Positions 45,548 to 57,535 of a stretch of 64,000 nucleotides of DNA are shown piece after piece. The notes below the pieces were generated by a model that was given only the letters and a program-made list of their open reading frames with translations, was not told the DNA's origin and made no database searches. The DNA comes from Diphasiastrum complanatum. Its lineage: Eukaryota > Streptophyta > Lycopodiopsida > Lycopodiales > Lycopodiaceae. The DNA lies in assembly GCA_029204225.1 (NCBI GenBank), contig CM055097.1, positions 51,983,698 to 52,047,697 on the forward strand, written 5' to 3'. Both the position numbers and the translations under genes were made by a program. Numbering within the stretch: position 1 is the first letter of the stretch; the number at the start of each line of letters is the position of its first letter.

Positions 45548-45636
45548 CAAAAGTCAACAATTACAAAAGTACAACTAAAGTAGACAATTACATCCTAGTA
45601 TGACTAAAGTCAACAATTACAAAAATACGACTAGTA
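45548..45636 (+). repeat. Three-copy repeat of about 29 bp
   Basis: GT(C/A)(A/G)ACAATTACA followed by TA(C/T)(A/G)ACTA(A/G) recurs three times. It may be the U3 repeat of the LTR of the minus-strand Copia to its right. Confidence 0.75.
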
Positions 45637-46150
45637 GAGTTCAAAACTATCTGCCATTACCCTTTTCAAAATGCCATCCCTTTTTCTAAGTAACAACTTA
45701 GAAAAATGTTTATTGCACTGTCAATTTCAAATTGTCAGGGCATTACCGTCCACAAATAAGTATATATAGACTTTAACAGACATGTCTAATCCAAGTCATA
45801 TAACTAAACCCATCATACCATTTATATTAGAAATAGTCGAAGTGTAACGAAAGGTTTAAACAAAAAGCAGTACACTTCAAAGGAAACCTCGTTAATGAAA
45901 GTTAAGCATCAACGAGTAGTAAATTCATGATCATTTCATAGCACTTCAACTCTTCATACCCATTAGTAGCAAGAACCCAGAGTGTTGAATGTCATGTCGA
46001 CTTTTGCTCTGCTTTAATTATCCATGTATTTATGCAGACTATTTGATTATACGAGTAAAACTACAACTGTTATAGTGAATGGATATTTACATAGTTCAGG
46101 AGTACTCAGAAGATGAATTCAGGTGAGTATGAATAAAATTAAACTTGAAC
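45637..46150 (-). other. Probable LTR region of the next Copia relic
   Basis: On the minus strand the RNase H relic ends and TGTTCAAGTTTAATTTT begins at about 46150, preceded by a purine-rich AAGGGAGAG. This looks like a 3' LTR start. Its other edge was not found. Confidence 0.4.
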
Positions 46151-47010
46151 ACTCTCCCTTAAGCTTAACTACTAGGATCCTAAATGAAATTTAACATATT
46201 TTCTAAGGCAACATGCTTTTCCCTTGACAATGGCTTTGTCAAGATGTCAGCCAACATACTATCGATATGATAGTAACTTAATTCGACATCTTTGTTCTAA
46301 GCTTTCTCTCTAAAAAATAAACTTGAACTTCAATATTCTTAGTTCTAGAGTGAGTTCGTGAGTTCAGAGATAGAGTGATACAACTCTGATTTGTTGCAAT
46401 AGAGTATAGTTGGACTGATCTAAGAGTATTTCAGATCCTTGAGTAATCTTCTAAGCCAAATGATTTCCTTCATTGTAGAGGTAGTTGTGACATATTTGGA
46501 TTCGGTGGAGGACAAAGAAATGTGTTTCTACTTTCAATTTTTCTATGAGATGGGTCATCCTGCTAGGAAACACAGATAGCCAGAGATGGATTTTTTAGTG
46601 TCCACATCTAGCCCAGTCTATCGACTTGCAGTCTTCCAAGCCGTACTTGTGGAGCGTACTTGTGGAGTACATTATAGATACTTTTCTTGGCTTATCATAA
46701 TCCTTCATTGGCTCTGTCTCTGGTTATTTCCAAGCCAAGAGGATAGTGCACTGGACCCGAATCAGTCATCTGAAATTCCTTCGACAATAAAGACTTCGTA
46801 CCTTGTAGTAGCTGATTCGAATTGTTGATGATTAGAGAATCATCAATGCATAATGCTATTACAACATAGCTTGAACCTCTATGCTTGAGATATACATTAG
46901 AGTCAATTGAACAAGAAGTAAAATTGTGCTACAACAAGAATCGATTGATTCTATCAAACCAAGCCCCTTGGAGCTTGCTTTAGCTCGTAGAGAGCTTTCA
47001 ACAATTTGCA
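46150..47010 (-). pseudogene. Copia relic: RT end and RNase H
   Basis: Minus-strand fragments in order: VCKLLKALYELKQAPRGLV (RT), ALCIDDSLIINNSNQLL (a changed YVDD site), HISLSSTESKYVTTTSTMKE, IIWLRRLLKDLKYS and MLADILTKPLSREKHVALEN. Stops and frameshifts are frequent. The Val of the YVDD motif is Ile and the Tyr is Cys, so this copy is dead. Confidence 0.82.
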
Positions 47011-47060
47011 TACTTTATGCTCTTGGCCTTGAAGGACCAAAACTATGAGGTATAATAAGT

Positions 47061-48171
47061 GTGAGTTTGGTTATCAATATACCATTTTTAGTATCATGTA
47101 CCTAATCTAGCAGCTCTCATAAATCTCCAAGCATTTGTGTTCTCTATTTATACATGTATGGGATCAGAGCGAAAACAAATGAATGTATGAAATGTAATGC
47201 ATGGTAATCTGAACATGAGAATAAAAATATGTACAATCACATTTATCAGACAAGTAAAGACATAGCAAACTAAGCGTCAAGTGTCTATGCAAATTGATTT
47301 GGTAATCTTAGTATTGTATTGTCAGTCTTCATACTTATATGAAAAGTCCGTGCAACACGTGAATGCTCACTATCAATGTATATTACAATTTTGTTATTGA
47401 ATAAGATACCTTTCAAGAATCATTCCAAAGTAGCTTAATGTGTGACTATCGCTTACTAAGCTCTCTCTTTTATTTTTGAATTCTCTTCGATATGGTTCAT
47501 ACTAGCTCATGATATTTGTTTGTTCTATATTGTTCTACAAATCTCTTATTCACATTGCTGATTGACTGATTGAGCTAACCAGCTACTATTAGAACTACCA
47601 TGGTTGTCTACAATGCCTCAACTACTTTCAAATCACAGACTAGATCAATCATCTAATAGTATTGTTAACATTGATAACAAATTTGCTAAACAAATTTATA
47701 ATCAACCTAGCCCTCCTATAGTTTTTGGAATGAGGAATTGATTCAATTTTTTGAGAAACTTAAAACTTTAGTTGTTTCAGCTCTAGTGTTACAAATTGCA
47801 AATCCGATTACTATCGCAATTGCTTGTGCTCGGCTACATTTCATGTACATACAACATTTTAACTCAATCTAATTGACTTCTTGCGTTCAGTTATCGTGTC
47901 AATTTGAATGTGATGCTTCTTTGATTTATTGCTTTAAGCACTTTCATCTCTCAGGTCTCGTATAGGTTTGTCTGAACATATTACAAGAGTTCTTGAGTAC
48001 AAAAGAGCCCTATAAGAAATGCCACATAGGACGAAAGAATTCGTTGAAATTAAAAATTATGATACAAAAAGTGCCTACCCACATTAATTAGAATGCAAAA
48101 CCATTTTGGTTATAGTTACAGTTACAGTCATGGTTAACTAAGGTTTCAATCGGGAGAAATCATCCCTTGAG
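47061..48171. other. Spacer without recognised gene
   Basis: AT-rich, with no convincing open frame. A primer-site-like GGGATCAGAGCG at about 47160 is isolated. Confidence 0.45.
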
Positions 48172-48440
48172 AGGGGGGCAAGAATTGAAAAAGAAGAGTG
48201 CCAACTACATTACACTATAGATTGAGCAAACTTGAGAAAAAAAAAGTTGGACATTATTATAACATTTGCATCAATTAGCAATCACCATCTTCAAATGCTA
48301 CATAAAATGCTTACATCTCTCGAGAGAAAAGAGATAAAAAATAAGAGCACCAATCCCATTACACAGATTGAGAGCAGCATGACATTATTTGAATCCAAGA
48401 GCAATCTGAATCTTCAAGTGCTACGTGAAATGGTAAAATG
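48172..48440 (+). repeat. Diverged two-copy tandem repeat
   Basis: A unit of about 120-145 bp that includes AGAG(T/C)(G/A)CCAA, ACATTATT, a CATCTTCAA/AATCTTCAA block and TGCTAC(A/G)T(A/G)AAATG occurs twice. The open frame through it (71 codons) reflects this repeat and has no known domain. Confidence 0.6.
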
Positions 48441-49470
48441 GTACTGAGAGATGTATAAAGATGATGTGGAAATTGCATCTATTTATTTTTGGTTGAACTA
48501 AAATTGTTTTTAATCTGCTTTGCCTTCTTACAATGAAAAAATTTCATCTCCATATAGATCTTCCTGAAGAATATGCTCCTTTTCTTAAACTAGAATCAAA
48601 GGCCAGCCTCATAGACATTTACATCTAAACTAAGGCTTGATCAATGTTCTAGAATTCACTGAACATGTATTTTAGTCTTTGAAATTCATCCAATACAATT
48701 TGAAAATGATATAACTGGCAAGATATATGTGACATCATTACAATGTTTCATATGTCGGTGACACTAATACTCTAATTATGTAATGATAAATGAAAACATA
48801 GTTTAAACTAGTTGACATTCAACTTTCTTACCCCTTCATAATAAATTATAGTTCTGTAGTATACTAAATAGGCACGTAAGGAACGTTAGGAACGCCATTC
48901 TGTATGTGTTCTGTACATATTTTAAAAAATACATTAAAATCATTTTTTGTTTTGAATTTTTTTTTTTTCGAAATGTAGGCTGACTGTAGCTCAAAAATCC
49001 TAAAATAATGCCCGAAAAATCCATTGAAAAATCAGCAACCTTAAAATCCAAAGTAATTCAAATCAAACGCATAGCTCAACAGCTTAAATTGGGCTTCAAG
49101 AAGAGAGAACAGGCTTTAAAAAGATTCAATGGCCTTCAAGAATAGGTCATTGACTTCAAGAAAGGCAACTAGCTTTATATTGCTGAGCTACAAATCAATC
49201 TGAGGTAACCGGCTTCTAGAAGAGACAATATGCTTTAGAATCATGCTTCAAAATTGGGCAACGATCTTCATATTTCACAACCACAGATCCATCTACAGTA
49301 ATGAGCTGCAAGAATAGGCAACAAACTTGATCAAAATAGATTTAATCATGATCCATTTTGTACAAAAAGCAAAATTCATTGCGTTCGTACAAATGATACA
49401 TTCTGATTTCTATGACATAAATACAACTTAAAACCATACAAAGGAAGTGACAAACGAATAGAGTGGTTAG
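48441..49470. other. Spacer with degenerate CTTCAAGAA repeats
   Basis: At 49090-49330 words such as CTTCAAGAA, GGCAAC and GGCTT recur every 30-50 bases, a strongly diverged minisatellite. No gene was recognised. Confidence 0.5.
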
Positions 49471-49479
49471 CATGCAAGT

Positions 49480-50178
49480 AACAATTGTGGCCTGTCTGTC
49501 TAATCACCTCAGGCGCCATCTAGTACGGTGTCTCTTTCATTGATTTTGCTTCTGATAATCACTTGAACAGATGAGACAATAGGTGCAAGCTGAAATAAAA
49601 ACTTAGGTGAATTCAAGAGTCCATTCACGCATTCTTACCACAATATTGGGATGAGAGAGATTTTTGAGCAATCTGGCTTCTTCCTCCAACTCTCTCATCT
49701 ATGCCTAGAGTTTAAACAGGTCCAATACATCGCGTGACGATATAGCGAGCTAATTATCTATCCTCTTTCCGGAACTTATTGCAATACTCATTGAAGCTCA
49801 TAAATCAAAGGCATTTACTTACTTGGGTCTTTTCTTTGGTAACAATATTGGCAGTGACAAGGACCTGCATTGTACAATATGCCAATAATTGATTCCATGG
49901 AATGTTTGCAAACAAATATCAAATCTTTACAACACCATCTCTACATGACTTTACATGTTTTCTCATGAATCAACTAAAATCTACAGAAGTGAAGTGATAT
50001 AAACCTGCTTGACGGCAATAAGCTCACCAAAGTCCAGATCCAAGCCCATATACACTCTTCCATAAGTACCAGAGCCAATGAGCTCCCTCTTGTGCCATCT
50101 GAGGGTGCAAGGAGGTGAGACTCCGTTGGATATGTGTTGCACCACACCGTCCATCGTTGCTATTTTCAAAGTTTACTC
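49480..50178 (-). pseudogene. ANP/NPK1-like MAPKKK gene, broken
   Basis: Exon pieces on the minus strand join with proper splice sites. 50169-50005 reads LRWHKRELIGSGTYGRVYMG and GELIAVKQ (P-loop and the ATP-binding Lys) and ends at CAG/GTTTAT. 49864-49823 (14 codons) reads VLVTANIVTKEKTQ with GTAAGT. 49698-49639 (20 codons) reads MRELEEEARLLKNLSHPNIV. After that the kinase middle is gone: no HRD or DFG. At about 49560-49490 AKSMKETPY-stop-MAPEVI and RQTGH appear, the activation segment with Trp changed to a stop. ANP/NPK1 kinases activate MAPK cascades in cytokinesis and stress. The deletion and stop make this copy inactive. Confidence 0.86.
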
Positions 50179-50529
50179 AAAATGTCCACCACCAGCTACA
50201 TCTACCACAGCTTTCATTCATGGATCTTCAACGTGCTTCTTCAAAGAGCTTAGCCTCTTTTCAGGAAAAACGAAAGCAAGGATCCGAATGGAAAGACTAT
50301 ATAGAGTTCACAAAGTATTAGAACTTGTTTCTACGTGTTGCTTCAAGAAAGCTTGAATTTATTGAACGTCTGGATAAAAGTGGAGGGGCACCTGTAGAGG
50401 GGGTCCTCTCACCTTATCTTCTTGTGTACTCTCTATTGAGTAATGAGCTCACTGTTCTCTCTCCTTTCTTTCTATATTTCCTATGGTGAATGAATGATGT
50501 GGCTTTGATCTCTTTCTTCTTTTTCTCAT

Positions 50530-50541
50530 GGTATTAGAGCA
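50530..50541 (+). promoter_or_regulatory. Copia-type primer-binding site (variant)
   Basis: TGGTATTAGAGC follows a sequence ending TTTCTCA and differs by one base from the initiator-tRNA site. The LTR upstream may start near 50393 (TGTAGAGG), giving about 137 bp, but no second LTR was seen. Confidence 0.4.
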
Positions 50542-50937
50542 GGGATTTAAAAACTTTGCAATAGCAATAGAATTATGAATCATTAATGCTGGCAAAAAAT
50601 TTTAGGTCAAAGTTTTGTAAAGTTAATAGAGAGCATCAATTGCTTGCTGATATCCATGTAAAAATGCAATTGAATGGTGATATCTCATCTTGCGTGTGAA
50701 AAACAAGGATCAACACGTAGGCTGTCCTCATGAAGCATTGATTTAGTTTAAATTTTTTGGAGACAGCCTGTGGAAGTGCGCCGACACTATCTATGAAGTG
50801 GCATATTGCAACCCGAGACTTTCTCTGATCATTGTCCATTGATGATTGCAACCTGAAACAAGTGATTGTGAAAGATGAAGGAGCTCGGTCTTTCATTTGA
50901 GGATTCGTCCCTGAGCAACATACAATGTTTATTTGCA

Positions 50938-51066
50938 AATGGTAGCCAAACCGAATACAACTCTGCCAACCGTGAAGAAATCATTGATATCTTGAGCATC
51001 AAATGGTAGCCAAACCGAATACAACTTTGTCAGCCTTGAAGAAATTGTCGATATCTTGAGCATCAA
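50938..51066 (+). repeat. 64-bp tandem duplication
   Basis: AAATGGTAGCCAAACCGAAT through TGATATCTTGAGCATC-type text is present twice in direct succession with a few substitutions. Confidence 0.9.
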
Positions 51067-51157
51067 TCGATGGGTCTTGGAATCTCTGATTAATCTCTCA
51101 ATAGCCCATTGTAGCAGACCAATTTTCTTTGGAAAAGCACGATTGAATGTAATGCTA

Positions 51158-51205
51158 TAGACAGATTTGAAGAAGTTCATGTAGACAGATTTAAAGAAGT
51201 TCAAA
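51158..51205 (+). repeat. 24-bp tandem duplication
   Basis: AGACAGATTT(G/A)AAGAAGTTCA is repeated back to back, giving VYMNFFKSVY-type repeats in the antisense frame. Confidence 0.85.
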
Positions 51206-51462
51206 TACCAGCGTGAAGCAAGAAGTTTAAGGATTAGATCAATAGCATATTCAACACCATCGTTGCAATGAAAGTGGTGGGCTTGCACAACAAGGAGCTA
51301 GGAGGAAGAGGGTTTCCTCTAGGCGGCGGAGCACTACAAACAACAGAACCCAACGTGTAGCTTCTCAGGCTCCAAGTAGAGATTCAAGTAGATATGTTGC
51401 CCGCTAGAGCTATGTACAGACTTTGTGAGATAAAAGTTAAATAGGGACTCTCCCGTGGGGTG

Positions 51463-51465
<3 letters not shown>

Positions 51466-51554
<89 letters not shown>
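51466..51554. repeat. Compound GT/GA microsatellite
   Basis: About 22 GT units run directly into about 21 GA units without interruption, so it is likely to vary in length between individuals. A shorter GA run follows at about 51580. Confidence 0.97.
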
Positions 51555-51559
<5 letters not shown>

Positions 51560-51589
51560 CAAATGCTTCAAGCGAATGCTAGAGAGAGA

Positions 51590-52597
51590 GAAAAATGCCA
51601 CATCATTATTAAAAAAATTGATGATCTAGATTTTCGGTTTTTTTAAATGATGACATGGAATTTTCTCCTTTAGCCTTATAATTATAATAAAAAGATCCAT
51701 ATTCCATACAACATCCCAAATTTTGTTCAGATACTCAATTAATATGTTTTCTCTGCCATGGAAAGAATGGGTTACTAGGTTATTGTGAAAGATTAAAAGA
51801 ATATGGTAATGCATTTTCAATGGGAAGAATACATTGTTTACATGATGTAATTAGACGTATATCTTCAGAAGGACAATATATTGTGAATAAAATTGCTAGA
51901 GAACGAGGAAAACCTTCGAAATAATAGTGAACTATTACAAAAAATCATAGTGAGTACAATTGAAAGACATTGATTAAATGAAAATTGATTTGGATTATGT
52001 CCGTTCGACATACTCACAGTTATTGAAAGATGTTGATTTGATAGCTAAAAAAAAAAACAAAAAAACGAAAGCGAGTGATCAACACAAATATTTTTATAAT
52101 TTGTCATCAATGGGAGACTATCAAAAAAGAAGAATTTATGCATTTAAGTAAGTTTTCAGCTTTCGATCTTTAGATTCTTTTTTTCTTTCAAGAGTTCAAA
52201 TTGTTTTTGCATACTTATAATATTAATCATTTATTATTATCTTTTCTTTTTTACAGATCTGCATTGATTGGGAATCAAAATGTGAAAGACAATGCTTCTA
52301 TAGACAAGTCTTTGGGATCTGTGTTGACAATTAAATCAACTGAATCATTGATGACCAATAATCGACACAATCGTGTTAAGCTACAAATTGTTGATGCATT
52401 AATAATTGGAGTACAAAAATTCATTGACAATACTATATAGTCCAAGGAGCATGTGATTTTGCTAGAATAAGTAGAGAACTAAATAAACGAGGCGTGCCTT
52501 GCCGACATAATCGATTATAAAGATGCGATAATAATTTGTGTGATCGAGGAAGACGTACACTTCCTTCACTGTTGCAGGTAAGGGCATCTCAACTATT
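51590..52597. other. Spacer without recognised gene
   Basis: Short open frames only; the one ending at 52440 has no domain. Nothing else was seen. Confidence 0.4.
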
Positions 52598-52812
52598 ACC
52601 TTAATTTTGAAGATCGGTAGAAATACCATCCTTTGAGATTATATGTCTGAGTACTACCCCATGGGTGACCCAGATTTGACACTTATCAGGGTTTAGGAAA
52701 ATTCCAAATCTACAGCAGCGAATGAAGATTTTCTCCAATGTGTCAAGGTGTGTAGCGGCTGAGGAATGTACACCCAGATCGTCGAGATAAATCTCGACAA
52801 TATCACAAGGGA
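52598..52812 (-). pseudogene. Ty3/gypsy reverse-transcriptase fragment
   Basis: The minus strand reads EIYLDDLGVHSSAATHLDTL, EKIFIRCCRFGIFLNPDKCQ and VVLRHIISKDGIST, the YLDD catalytic block and following RFGI.LNP.KC...LGH..S..GI region of gypsy RT. It is a short scrap without flanking domains. Confidence 0.85.
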
Positions 52813-54370
52813 TGGAAAAATCTCACTGACAAGCAAGAGCAACATTTCATAGAAACACACAACATGGTGGCCTCAATGGTAAACACAGATATATCTTTCA
52901 ACTATTTCAATGGTTTTATCGACAAGCAAAAATATGACATCAAGTTTAGAAAGGCATGCAAATTTATACATCAAGGGAGGTAGATTGACAAACACAACAT
53001 TGTACCATATATTTATGATTGTATTGAAAGAATACATTTTCATGAAATACTCCCTAGCTTTAGCAATACCAAAATCATCGAGAAATGAAGATAGCACGAT
53101 ATCCGGATCAGTACTTCAAGAAGCTAAAGCTATTGTGTGAAAGGAATTACAATTTTTTTTAAAAAAAACTAGATTGCATGTTTGTATCGAATCTGTGCGA
53201 ATGATCAAAACAACATAATCATTCAAAAAACTATGCACAACAATGATATTATGATCTAAACATGGATAAAAGTAATAAATAAATAAAAATATTATGTTTG
53301 ATTTGAACATATATTTATATTCAATTAGATTTAGTCTCCATTGTACATGTGTCACTAGCATGGATTAACAAATAAATGTGCCACTGAATATTGAAATATT
53401 CCTACCACACTACAGCTTTACAGGTGTCCAAACAAAATATTTGATGGCGAATATTCTTGGATAATATTTGAAAACCATATATCGAACTTGTGCATAGAAT
53501 AGATTGTGAGACATCTCTCTATCACATTGTGCGCACATATTTGATATTGTCCAAAATGCCTGTATTAAGCTATACCAAGCCATAACACGTTAATCAAACT
53601 TTTCTATGCATCACCCAAACGATTCACGATTCATTTTTCACTTTCACTAGTAGAAGAGAGCGTGGTTTTTTGGATTCTAATCTCTTTTTTTATGTTCTAT
53701 TTTGCTTTCCTAAGCCTACTTAGGTGCTTTGAGTGTCATTTCAGTGTGATTAGAGCTATTCCAAACTGTTGATGGCTTGAGACAAAATGCAGCATGGTAG
53801 AGTTAGAATCATTATTCAACAATTTCAGATGCTTAGACATAATGTATTTTTGTGCAATCTTCCTAAAGCAGCGAACGTTGTGCTGACTCCTACGACTTCA
53901 CCTTGCATCCCATACCCAACGGAGGAGGATTATCAGAATCTCATCAAATCTTAGGTGCAGGCTACCATTAGAGGAGTTTTGAGCACCAAACGGGCCCTTT
54001 GTCAAGATGTTGTTTTTGACTTTTCAACTATTCGATGTACACTTGGCCCAATTACATATTTACACCTGTGAAAGACCGTAACATTGTTTGTCAGTCAAAA
54101 AAAATTTGGAACTTTCCAGTCATATTTTTATACAATTCAAAACTCCCGTCGGGCCTTGTGATTGGACCGTAATTGCTGCCCGTGAGTTTCCTGAGTGCCC
54201 AGGACCTAACACTTGTGGTAAAATTAAGTCTATTTTGATCTAACCGTAGTTAGAGTAACATATATGATTCATGAAAGACCGCCATCATTTATTACAATTT
54301 TGGTTTTTTATTTTCATATTGATTCATCTACTTTTAGTTTCAAACTCAATTGCTCATCTTCTTTTAGCTT
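52813..54370. other. Spacer without recognised gene
   Basis: AT-rich. No domain was found in frames on either strand. Confidence 0.4.
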
Positions 54371-54374
54371 TGCA

Positions 54375-54766
54375 ATGGCTTCCGAAACCCGTAGACCACG
54401 AAGCAATATTGTCTCAGTATTTGTTTGTAATGAAAAAGACTCTGATGGCTCTTGGATACCACGTATTTACAAAAAATCTCAATGAATGCTCATGCATCCC
54501 TCATCAAGAGGTGTTTTTGGTAAAAAGAGAATATGGATTATAGGAGCTTTTGGAAAGGTAGAATTTTAGACTTCAAAATTTCACCTGGTGGTCGATCCAT
54601 TTCAGAGGTTTTGGTTCAACATGTTTACATGCATAAGGAAATTATAATGGAAGGCGTAAGTTCAAATGACAGACTCAAATGCAATTGTAAGTTTTGGAGA
54701 ATTTTTTGCTTTGAGCTTTTCATTAAATCATGTAGGCATGTATCTGAGTATTTAATTGATATATAG
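54375..54766 (+). pseudogene. SWIM-type zinc-finger protein relic
   Basis: From ATG 54375 a frame reads MASETRRPRSNIVSVFVCNE and KDSDGSWIPRIYKKSQ-stop. In another frame, from 54533, it reads GRILDFKISPGGRSISEVLV and then DRLKCNCKFWRIFCFELFIK, KSCRHVSEYL. The CxC...CxH arrangement (Cys-Asn-Cys, later Cys-Arg-His) fits a SWIM zinc finger, found in FAR1/MuDR-type transposase relatives and in some plant regulators. Stops and a frameshift suggest decay, unless introns were missed. Confidence 0.5.
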
Positions 54767-55412
54767 TTTTATGTGTGCAAATTTGTATCCATCAAGCATA
54801 ATCGAATGGCAACTTATACAATCTCTTGTCGGCATCATCATGGACGTTATTTATTCTGATATTGATCTTCTGCAATACAAGAACCGCTCCACGAGATCAC
54901 TTTTGAATTCTTGTATTTTCTTCTATGATTCATCTTACACACCATCCAGTTTAGGTGGAAAATTAGAGGCGATATCATTACCCTCTTTCTCAAGCAAAGA
55001 ATGGATTCTTCCGGATTCCACCATAGCAGAGAGCTTCCGATCAATATTTTTTATGGACATTCAAAATTGTATGAAATGTAGCACAGGTTCAAAAAACAAT
55101 AGATTGCATTGGTGTTTGCCTTTTGCAATGTTTATAGATTTTTTTGTTGCATGTAATATTCGTAGAACAACGACAATGATTATTTGCAGTGACTTAACAG
55201 ACGATATGTTATCAAGCCTCCTTGATGATCAATGGGATAAAAAGAGTAATGGCAATATTGAGTGCATACTTAATAGATCGTCAATGAAATTTAGATATCT
55301 TATAGAAAAACAAGTGCTTTCTTTAACATTTTATTATAGAAGATGGTCCAAAGTTTGCAATGAATGGAAAGCATTGGATTGGGATTTTACAGTGTATCAT
55401 CAAGATCAATAG
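54756..55412 (+). other. 218-codon open frame after the SWIM region, unassigned
   Basis: The longest open frame of the right-hand third. It overlaps the SWIM frame by a few codons and has the same direction. It is rich in Ser, Ile and Phe (SSYTPSSLGGKLEAISLPSF; IRRTTTMIICSDLTDDMLSS; LTFYYRRWSKVCNEWKALDW). I recognise no family. Its position suggests it is the C-terminal part of the same decayed gene. The uninterrupted length in AT-rich DNA argues against pure chance. Confidence 0.4.
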
Positions 55413-56790
55413 AAATCCAAGTGAAGCAAAATAATTCTACTATTGCAACAATTGAGGTGGAGGAAGATTAGACACTCGATCACATTTGATCAAGGCTTAC
55501 CTTGCTACAATATGATATTCCTGAACACTTCTGTTTTTGAGTCAATGAGAGATTGGTAGGTGTATGTGTGTTTTCTTTAATACACATTTGAAATGACTTT
55601 CAATGATTTTATTTAGACTTATTTTAGTGTTTTCGGTATTGCAAGATTTCATTTAAAATAATCTTAATGTTGATATTGTTTAACAAGTTTCTTTGATGTA
55701 CATGTAAGATCGAGACAAGAAAATCGCATACAGTGCAAGGAATTATTTAGAAGCGTAGAAATTGTCGAAACCACATAAACATTGGGATGGTAGACGTGCA
55801 ACATCAATGTACATTTCAAAAAAAAAAAATACAAAGCAGTCTCAGATGACTTCAAGATTTCATCGAACAATTAGTATTTAGTATTTTGGAAAATGTACAT
55901 TGTTTTTAAAATCAAAATAATATATTTGTGGCTTTCAATAATAGCCCACTTTCTATTTGCCTATATCTGTTGTTCTATGCATCATCATGTGATGATATAT
56001 TTCTATGTATTTGTCAGAACTTATATTTCAATATTTACATTCCATCATAGGTGCTCGAGGCAGATCCTCAAGCACTGCAACTCGCTATCCACAAAACCCT
56101 TGGCAGCTTCATCTGATGCACCTTCATGCTTGTAGGGCCTTGCAGATGATAGTAAGATTTCCAACATTTTGTGCCAGTACTGATGAATAACATTTGTTGA
56201 TACCTCAGGACATTGGAACTGCAATTTAAAACATCGAGTATATGTATGTACTAGCCAATGTTTAAAAAAATATAAATACACAAAGTTAACATAATATCAT
56301 CAGGATACTGGAAGTTGAGAAAAATACCTCATAAGTACTAGCATTTGGAGGTTACACCATATACCAATCCAAGAACAATTTAACATTCCAGATTGAAAAC
56401 CATTTGCAACTGAAAGCATCGTCTTGTTGCGAAGATTGAGAAATCACAGTGAAAAATTGTTAAATTATAATTCAATATAATTCTAAACTTCATGCCATCA
56501 TATAAATAAAGAACGTGAAAAGATCCTTTTTACCTTTGCATCAACAATCTCTATGCTAGTATTTACAATCAGCCCATTTGGCCTGGGCAATAGCTCCACC
56601 ATCTTCTTGTACATGGACTTAACAGTGGAATGGGTGGCATGCAAGGAATTCATTGTCATGCACATGGGTGTGCAGCTTCCAGTAGAATCCACTTTCATAG
56701 ATATGACATGCACGCTCCAATGTTTGCTACAAGCAAATGACAAGCAATATAATATAGTTGCTCTATCTCGTGCATTCCCTTGTCTTCCGT
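55413..56790. other. Spacer without recognised gene
   Basis: Short frames only. No domain or repeat stands out. Confidence 0.4.
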
Positions 56791-56929
56791 TGTCTTGATT
56801 GCTAGAATGATATCTGTTCTGTGATATGTAGTCGTGTGTCTAGGATCCTGTAAGCTTCCGCATAAGAATATTCATAGAAATGAATACTTTTGCGATACAC
56901 TAAACCTGTTCGAGACATGGTATCAGAGG
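56791..56929 (+). mobile_element. Short LTR plus primer-binding site (possible TRIM remnant)
   Basis: TGTCT...AGACA ends enclose about 127 bp (an alternative start at 56781 gives 137) and TGGTATCAGAGG follows directly at 56918, one base off the initiator-tRNA site. The length is in the TRIM range. No second LTR or purine tract was found, so it may be a solo piece or the edge of a longer element. Confidence 0.4.
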
Positions 56930-57015
56930 ATTCTATTTTTGTAGTGGGATTGTTGATTTTTTTTTATTCCTAAACTATATTGTATTGCTAAACTATGTTT
57001 TTTTGTTGAATGTAG

Positions 57016-57382
57016 CTTAGTGATTTTGGAAGACACATGACCACGGCCGAGTACAAACAAGGCTACGATCATGAATATGCTGGCATTAAAGCTTTTATGG
57101 AATCCCATGGATTGCATCCAATCAAAAATTCTTAACCTTTATTGTTTTGTGATTGTTTACTTTGTGGTTTACAAGTAAGTGTAATCTCAATTTTATCGAA
57201 TCTTTGATTCTATTTTGTAGAGAGGCTCTACATCTTCAAGCGTTCGTGATGTAGAGGAAAATATTGAGGAGGAAAATGTGGAAGAGAACGTGAACGAGAG
57301 TGAAGGGGAGTTCGAAGATGTGGACACCAACATAAACCTACAAGACGAAGGAAGCAAGGAGGGAGGAAGTTATGATGAATAG
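57016..57382 (+). other. Two possible exons of an acidic protein
   Basis: After an acceptor-like GAATGTAG, 57016-57135 reads HMTTAEYKQGYDHEYAGIKA and FMESHGLHPIKNS-stop. After TATTTTGTAG, 57221-57382 reads RGSTSSSVRDVEENIEEENV, then NESEGEFEDVDTNINL and GGSYDE-stop, a strongly acidic C-terminus. A GTAAGT donor lies at about 57175, so the two may be exons with the first stop lying in exon sequence, which would make it a pseudogene. Acidic tails like this occur in hAT-related DUF659 proteins among others; no assignment is made. Confidence 0.35.
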
Positions 57383-57535
57383 AACTTTAAAATTGAAGTT
57401 AAGGCCTTGTAGAAGGCAACAAATGAAGGGGGAATTCATTCCCTCATCAATGTACTCTTTTTGAAATCAATATAATGTTTTGCCACTACATCATTCTTGC
57501 AAAAATGTTGAATGCATATATTTTTAATTCATGAA

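Larger units (their letters stand above)
50542..51440 (-). other. Unassigned region with small tandem duplications
   Basis: Minus-strand frames (51288-50929 and 50938-50636) include LLQWAIERLIRDSKTHRLML and RLTKLYSVWLPFDAQDINDF, protein-like but unassigned. The internal duplications listed separately show they have been rearranged. Confidence 0.35.
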
